Positions 58,272-64,000 of a stretch of DNA of 64,000 nucleotides are shown here, in pieces (the first letter of the stretch is position 1; every line of letters starts with the position of its first letter). The stretch comes from Diospyros lotus. Lineage: Eukaryota; Streptophyta; Magnoliopsida; Ericales; Ebenaceae. Where the stretch lies: positions 14,402,311 through 14,466,310 of the forward strand of contig NC_068348.1 in NCBI RefSeq assembly GCF_014633365.1. Direction: 5' to 3'. A program made the translations under genes and the position numbers. The notes under the pieces are model-generated. The model did not search any database. It was not told the DNA's origin and saw only the letters and a program-made list of their open reading frames with translations.

Positions 58272-59516
58272 TTTTAATAAAAATGAGCAAAAAAAATTCA
58301 ATTTATTTGTCTTCACTTATGGTTTGTCACCCTTGGGTGGTTCCATGTAGGCTTAGCTAAGGAAATAGTCCTTAGCCAACGTACCAAGTAATGAAATCAC
58401 ATGGTTATAACTAAGGGGTTATTTCCTTGTCCCCTTGCAGTTGTCGCCTTTTCCACATGGGGAGGCAATGGTCACAAGGCCATTACACCCACGTGGAGAA
58501 GGAACAAGATTCTCTTATGTAACTAGACTATGTGGAGGTACAACAGTATAAATAGGTGCACTAGTTTTGTGACTTTCTTCTTCAATTGCATTTAATAATG
58601 AAATATTTTTCCTAAAGAGAAGATGACGATTGGCGATGGTATTATGGCCTTTTTGTTTTTTATGGACCTACTTTTAGTTAATACAACATTAATATACCGG
58701 TAAAATAAGAAAAGCACTACATTAAATTGCATTTAACAAAAGCATCAGATAATTATATTTAGGCAATAGAGAGAGGTTCCTCGAGAAACTCCTCCCACCA
58801 CACAAGTTTTTAAGGTATTCTAAAACCTATTTTAACCTAAAAGCAAAAAGGCCTTCTTTTTGAACATAACTAATCCCAACACACATTGAAGAGTTCAAAT
58901 AATTCAAGATCACTTGAATGATATGGCCATGATAGGATAGACAAGTTCCGAGTATACCGAATTCTCCAATTGATTAGAAAAGATAAATTGTTTTGTTCCA
59001 CATCAAATAGGTGCAACCTTTAGTAATTAAGTCATAAGAGACATAAAAGATTGCACACTTTGAGAGAGAGGTAAAAAAGATCAAGCCACATTTCATTCCT
59101 CTTATTTGTGGAGTCCTCGTGAAGAAGAAGAATTGTGTTCTATCAATTAGATTGATTTTTGTTGGGAGAGCATTAGATACCATCCACTAAGTTGAGACTT
59201 GCAAATGTTAATAACAATTTTCACCTGTAAACATCCTAATGTTATCATGTTTTCGCTATGTCTGAAAAGATACACAAATAACAACTTTACAAAAATATTT
59301 GACAAAAGCACATTTGTTAAGGAAAGAAAACACATTTTCAATTCTTATTGAATAATAAAAAAGGAACAAAAAAATTCATATAAAATTTTCTTAATATGTA
59401 AAATATATATTTCTCTATTGAGATCATAAACTATCAATAATATTACATATATTATTATTTATATCATTATTCTTTCACATTTCCTCACTAACAAACTACA
59501 TAGTTTCTATACAAAG
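58272..59516. other. Noncoding sequence, no recognised element
   Basis: No gene, LTR terminus or repeat is recognised. ORFs at 58974-59183 and 59147-59341 have no features of a real protein. Confidence 0.4.
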
Positions 59517-60180
59517 GTAGGGTTGTAAATAAGCCATGCCACTTGTAAGCGACGTTGCGTTTAGCTTAGTAAAATCTTGGTCATATTCATCTCTTGTTAT
59601 AAATGAGTAGAGCTTGAGCAAGGAAAAGTTTGGCTCAATTCAACTCACGAACAAAGCTCACACACAACTCTAGGTTTAATCTTGAATCTCCTCATTTATC
59701 AATTTGTGAAGCATATTATAACCCTAGGTCGGATCTTAGTCACCTCCACCATTTGTCTCCTCACTATCCATACCTCAATTGCCTCCACCATCAGTCCCCT
59801 CGCCATCAACACTTTAGTGGTTGTCGCCTTTGCCTTCTATCTCCCTCATTGATGATGCCTCTTTCTCACCATACTCACTATCGATGCCATTCTCCTTTGT
59901 CGTTGATGCCTTCTTCATGGCATTGTCACCTCTTCCGTCATTGCTTCCACCATCCTTTCGTGTCCTTACTCTATTTTCTTGGTAACCATTGTCACCAGAA
60001 GCTCATTTATTAAGTTAAACGAGCTGGTTGAAGCTCGAGCTTGTTTAAAATAATAAACAAGTTGTTGGCAAGCCAAACTCAAGCTCAATAAATCCTTAAC
60101 GAACTCAAGTTCGAATAGAATTTTAAACTCAATTTGTTGAGAACTTAGTTGAGTCGAGTCAATTTGTTGAGAACTTTCTT
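59517..60180. mobile_element. hAT/MITE-like repeat, probably truncated
   Basis: The left edge TAGGGTTGTAAATAAGCCATGCC resembles the TAGGGGTGTAAA(C/T)GAGCC ends of a common class of plant MITE-like repeats. The interior has the usual GCTCGAGCTTG, AAACAAG and AAACTCAAGCTC phrases at about 60025-60150. A matching inverted right end was not found. Positions 59740-59980 are a CCTCCACCAT-type low-complexity stretch that gives a His/Pro-rich chance ORF (59630-60013). Confidence 0.4.
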
Positions 60181-60479
60181 TGGTTTTTATTTTCTTACCA
60201 TTTTTGTCCAAAATGAAAATTAAATACATAAAAAAATATTAATAGTACTATGGTAAAATTCAAACTCGACCCCTAAGACTTATCAAAAATTACGTCTTTC
60301 CAATAATTCTTAGTCTATTAAAATCTTTTCTATAAAATATTTTACTAATTCCTTTATGGGTAATGTTAACTATTGCTCTGAATGTAATGGCTGAATTTCA
60401 ATGAATGCATTTTATTTTAAGACAAAATGTATTATTTTTAATTCCAAAATAATTTAAGTGATTGATAATGTGTGATTTA

Positions 60480-60760
60480 TGCACAATTAATTTGGGCAAT
60501 TGTACCCTAGTCAAATATACATATAGTGATAAAATGAATGTCGATCCCACAAGAAAAAGATCACAATACCAAAATAATTTTAATTTAGCTTAAATCGAAC
60601 TAATTAATTAATCGGATGAATAAAAAAATAACTAATTTTTTTATGAAAAAAATTAATTAATGAATGCACTAGGGTTTGAATTTCATTTAATCTAGGTTAT
60701 GCAATTATTTATTTAATCTGATTCAAAGCCAAAAATACCCTTACAGTATTTTATAATTAT
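60480..60760 (-). repeat. LTR-like fragment (gypsy type, minus strand)
   Basis: On the minus strand it contains CTTGTGGGATCGACATTCA followed about 60 bases later by TTGTGCATAAATCA. This layout is seen near the 3' end of many plant Ty3/gypsy LTRs. No LTR start, TSD or coding region could be linked to it. Confidence 0.3.
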
Positions 60761-60859
60761 TTGCATGTGATGGTGGATTTCTTTCAATTAATTAATAAGC
60801 TTTCACAAATAATATTAATTCTTTATTAATTCAATTTCATTGTCAAATTTTTTAACAGA

Positions 60860-61270
60860 TGTCAAAAGAATAAATAAACATTAAGTTCTTTGAAAACCTC
60901 TAATCTCGGAAGGAGATGTGACTTACTAAGCTTCATCAATTCTTACACATGAGCTAATCATCTATACTCTGATACTCGACAGATTTTTGTACTTAGTCGA
61001 CAGATGTCATCATAAAATGGATACTTTGATGACAGATTGAAAGAAAAGCTAGATATTTGATTCACAAACATCTGAAATCATTTCAAGATTACTTAAACTA
61101 ATTTATCTAAGATTTCAACCGATGGAATCATTTAATTTTGAAATCACTTAACTTCATTTCTTTTGAATTCAACTCGAGTTAAAATGAATTTGATTTTGAA
61201 TGCCACTAAGCACCAAATCCTTCAAAATTTGTCATTATCAAAACTCTATAATCATAAGAGTAAAATATCA
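60860..61270 (-). repeat. Beginning of the 3' LTR of the SIRE-like copia element
   Basis: On the minus strand TGATATTTTACTC starts directly after the PPT at 61271-61285. GTTTTGATAATGACAAATTTTG and TCGAC-containing motifs follow (60970-61040). The continuation to the left could not be aligned to any other LTR here; it seems broken by later insertions near 60.8 kb. Confidence 0.45.
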
Positions 61271-61285
61271 ATCTCCCCTTTTTTA
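61271..61285 (-). other. Polypurine tract of the SIRE-like element
   Basis: On the minus strand TTTGTCATCATTAAAAAAGG runs into GGAGAT and then TGATATTTTA. A second purine tract, AAAAAAGGGGGAGATAAA, lies at 61343-61360. Duplicate PPTs near the 3' LTR are known from SIRE-like elements. Confidence 0.6.
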
Positions 61286-61875
61286 ATGATGACAAAACAT
61301 GTTTGAATTTAAAAAAATTCAAATATAAAAATCAATTTCATTTTTATCTCCCCCTTTTTTGTCAAAATCAAAAAGATAGAAAACCCATAAGAAGAAACAT
61401 ACTACCCCTTAAGCAAAGATACATTTGAAAAAACATAGAGGAAGAGTAAAATAGCAATGGAAGTATATTCATTCATCATTCAACATTCAAATATCCATGG
61501 AAGCACAAAGTATCCATCTACTAAAAACATCCTTAGGTCAAATGTTTTAAAGAAAAAATCATACATCCATTTGTTCCAAAATAAACCTCCATATATATTG
61601 AAAAATATATGATAAGGGCAACAACTAGGAATCAACAGAAATAGATGATGGAGAGGACTAAGCTAAGGTAGAAGAAATAGATGAGGGAAGAAAAGATAAT
61701 GAAATAAGAGGGAATTGAGAAGATATCAACTGCATAAGACGTCCTAGCTAGGATGATATCTCATCCTACTGCTGGTGAAGATGCTATACATATGCTCTAA
61801 CCTCCTCTCTAAAGTCAGAAAAACTTGCTTCTACCCTTGAAAGAGCTAACTTAAGATCAGGTAGACCTTGAACCA

Positions 61876-62790
61876 CTAACTCATCATGAGAGCCCGGTGG
61901 AGATGTTGATGATGGTCCCTCTGACTTTCTTTTCTTTCGAGGCTTTTCTTTTTTTCAGTCTTGACCCATTCTCCATGTTTATTCACATACCCAATTTTAA
62001 TGGCCATGATTCCAGTGATGTGCTGAGATGGGTTTAGGTAGATTTTTCTTGCAATTTCCAACTGACCAGCCTCTTTATCCAATAACTCACTTATGGTCAT
62101 TCCATAAGGAAGTGGCCTATTTTTCCAAAAAAAAAAAATGATTCTATCATCAAATTTATCATTAATAGGAACAGATTTGGTCTTCTCCTAGCCTTAATGC
62201 ATTGCAAAATCCATAGATCTAATCTAATGACAAAGGAGAAACTACCACTTCTAGGGTAAATCATTTGACAACAGATAAGATGAAGAAGCCTAGTGTTCAG
62301 ATCCATTCTATTTGTATCAGTAATGCGAGTAGAAATAGTATCATCCCTAATGACTTCTTTACTTGCCTGGACAAAGTCTTGTGTCTAGGAAGCATAATCT
62401 TCATCATCCAATGGTATTCCAAAACGATTATGGATCAATAGCATAGTAACTTCAAAATGAGTAGTTCCAATGTTTGTTTTGAATTTCTTATCCGACTTTC
62501 ACTTGTGATATGTATTGTTTGCATTTGAATAAAAAGCCTTAACAACATCTTCATATATACTTCTATGGATGGTCAAGAAATACCACCACCCAAAATCCTT
62601 AAACGTTTGAATGTATGGAAAATCGGTGGATTCTAAAAATGTTAAATCCAAGTAGCGGCCTTCTAAGATTTCTCAAGAGTTAAAGTAAATGGAGTACCTT
62701 TCTTGTTGACCCTCAGTATCAAATAACTAGACTTAAGGCCTAGGTTGAGACAGTGGTCGACTCGAAGAAGCTAGTTCCTTCCCTTTTCCC
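61876..62790 (-). pseudogene. Additional ORF of the SIRE-like element: 'putative plant transposon protein'-like, degraded
   Basis: It lies between RNase H and the PPT on the coding strand. From about 62790 the readable pieces are a basic start DKDKGKGKELASSSRPLSQP, then ILEGRYLDLTFLESTDFPYI and TFKDFGWWYFLTIHRSIYED. After more frame changes come LNTRLLHLICCQMIYPRSGS (62306 onward) and MTISELLDKEAGQLEIARKI (62100-61876). The order and spacing of the ILxGRYxDLxFL, Y.DVVKAFYSN and LLHxIxxxxxxPRSGS elements resemble the family annotated in plants as 'putative plant transposon protein' (I recall PF20167, not searched). Its function is not established. Several frameshifts and stops are present. Confidence 0.6.
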
Positions 62791-62829
62791 TTGTCCTTGT
62801 CGAAGCTCTATATAGATAGCGTGAGGTTG

Positions 62830-63310
62830 GGATTTGATTTAACACTTGATTGAGAGAGAGCTGAGAGTAAGAGAGAGATCGAGAAGAGAGATGAGATAGA
62901 TAGAGAGACTTAAAAATAAAAGGATTTCTAGGGCTTGGAATTTGGATGGTCGCCTATTATATATATAGATCGACCCATATAATTGATAAAGAGATGGGTT
63001 CTATCGACTACCAAAATGATAAAATAGGCTTAGTCGACATATGCTTTGCTTCTGTCGACCGATTGAATTTAGAGAAGCAACGTAGTCGACAATGGATGGT
63101 CCTTCTGTTGATAGAGACTTGATTTTGTCGACTATCTCAAAGAAGAAATAACATCTTAGTTGACAAAGGAAGGGCTTCTGTCGATCGATCGATTTGAAGA
63201 ATAAAAAAGGATTTAGTCAACAAATAGGGGACTTTTTTTCAACAAAGATGCGCCCAATATCACTTATAAATTTTGGCCTAGATACATTATGTCAACAGAT
63301 CATTTTATTT
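62830..63310 (-). promoter_or_regulatory. Promoter-like block before the additional ORF
   Basis: On the minus strand a run of alternating GTCGACA and TCTGTCGA motifs (63310-63003) is followed by CTATATATATAATAGG (62967-62952). Next come a leader rich in CTCTCT (about 62910-62855) and the start of the additional ORF. The arrangement is that of a plant promoter with 5' leader, but no transcript evidence is available. Confidence 0.45.
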
Positions 63311-63424
63311 AGTTGACAGATTAGATGTTTGGCCTTATAAAGTATTCAGACAAATTTAATTTCAACCAAAATGTACCAAAAGGAAATTTTAAAGAAAAAT
63401 CATTGAATAAAAAGAAATCATTCA

Positions 63425-64000
63425 TCAGGTCATAATTAAGCCTAATTCACTTCTAAAGTATTCGAATTTTTCTTTCTCAAGAGGTTTTGTAAAGATATCA
63501 GCTGTTTGATGGTTAGTATCAATAAATTCTAGACTTATATCCCCTTTTTGAACATGGTCTCTAATGAAATGATGTTTTACTTCAATGTGCTTAGTTTTTG
63601 CATGAAATACAGGATTTTTTGTTAGAGCTATAGCACTTGTGTTATCACATTTTATTGGGATATTTTGAAGTCTTATACCATAATCTTCTAATTGATACTT
63701 CATCCACATTATTTAAACACAACAACTACCAGCTGCAACATATTCAGCCTCAATAGATGATAATGTAATAGTATTTTGCTTTCTACTTGACCAAGACACT
63801 AAGCAATGTCCTAAAAATTGACATGATCCATTTGTGTTTTTTCTATCTATTTTACATCCATCATAATCAGCATCGGTATAAACTATGAGATCAAATTCAT
63901 TTGATTTTGGATAAAACAATTCTAAGCTTGAAGATCCTTCTAGATATCTCAAGATTCTTTTCACAGCTTTGAAATGAGATTCTTTGGGATTAGATTGGAA
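63425..64000 (-). pseudogene. pol: Copia (SIRE-like) RT end and RNase H, one premature stop
   Basis: The C-terminal part of Ty1/copia Gag-Pol; the rest lies beyond the window. From the right edge: HFKAVKRILRYLEGSSSLEL, VYTDADYDGCKIDRKNTNGS, CQFLGHCLVSWSSRKQNTIT, LSSIEAEYVAAGSCCV, then an in-frame TAA (63713-63715), then IMWMKYQLEDYGIRLQN, CDNTSAIALTKNPVFHAKTK, HIEVKHHFIRDHVQKGDISL and HQTADIFTKPLEKEKFEYF. The RNase H acidic residues D (TDAD), E (EAEY) and D (CDNTSAI) are present. The stop and the Val before it stand where the family has Ala-Gln, two C-to-T changes in adjacent codons. Otherwise the frame is open to its end, so this is a fairly young element. Confidence 0.9.

Noticed and set aside
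59630..60013. His/Pro-rich 127-codon ORF
   Set aside because: Built on a CCTCCACCAT-like low-complexity stretch inside a MITE-like repeat.

Overview
This is plant nuclear DNA, almost certainly from a dicot. It is AT-rich, shows no operons or bacterial signals, and most of it is layered LTR retrotransposons from several lineages. There is one single-copy gene, a GAMYB-like R2R3-MYB with GT-AG introns that now carries in-frame stops. No tRNA, rRNA or CRISPR array was seen.

Region 1-48 kb is a stack of retroelements that can be resolved from target-site duplications (TSDs). The lowest layer is an old Ty3/gypsy element, 'A': a 5' LTR remnant ends at 819, a degraded Met-type primer-binding site (PBS) follows, there is a pol relic near 21.7 kb, a polypurine tract (PPT) at 23747-23780, and the 3' LTR runs 23781-32641. 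Into A were inserted, from left to right: a solo LTR (1587-3534); a solo LTR of A's own family (3653-8600), itself split by another solo LTR (5527-7962); an Athila-like element (8623-17140) with gag, protease and integrase tail but no reverse transcriptase or integrase core; a solo LTR (18075-20379); and, inside A's 3' LTR, a solo LTR (25182-31296) that hosts a CACTA-like DNA transposon (27983-31189).

Thirty-two bases beyond A lies a second Ty3/gypsy element, 'D' (32674-48051), with a perfect GAGTG TSD. D's interior holds a solo LTR (38415-41036). Its 3' LTR holds a minus-strand Tat-like element (42166-46567) that keeps gag and the integrase tail only.

From 48-51.2 kb there is gene-poor sequence. 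The MYB locus occupies 51266-54583 on the minus strand: three exons, two in-frame TAA codons, a probable frameshift, and a degenerate FG-type repeat region in exon 2. Beyond it is a copia-type LTR (about 55.0-58.27 kb) split by a solo LTR (56038-57881, TSD ATCTT) of the same family as 1587-3534. The right end carries a hAT/MITE-like repeat (about 59.5-60.2 kb) and the 3' half of a minus-strand SIRE-like copia element: RNase H at the window edge, an internal promoter-like block, an additional ORF related to the 'putative plant transposon protein' family, a PPT, and the start of the 3' LTR.

Nothing here acts as a pathway. The value of the window is its insertion order, its deletion derivatives that kept termini and gag, and recurring short palindromic motif arrays in the U3 regions of unrelated LTRs. 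Domain and lineage names come from recognising motifs by eye; no searches were run.
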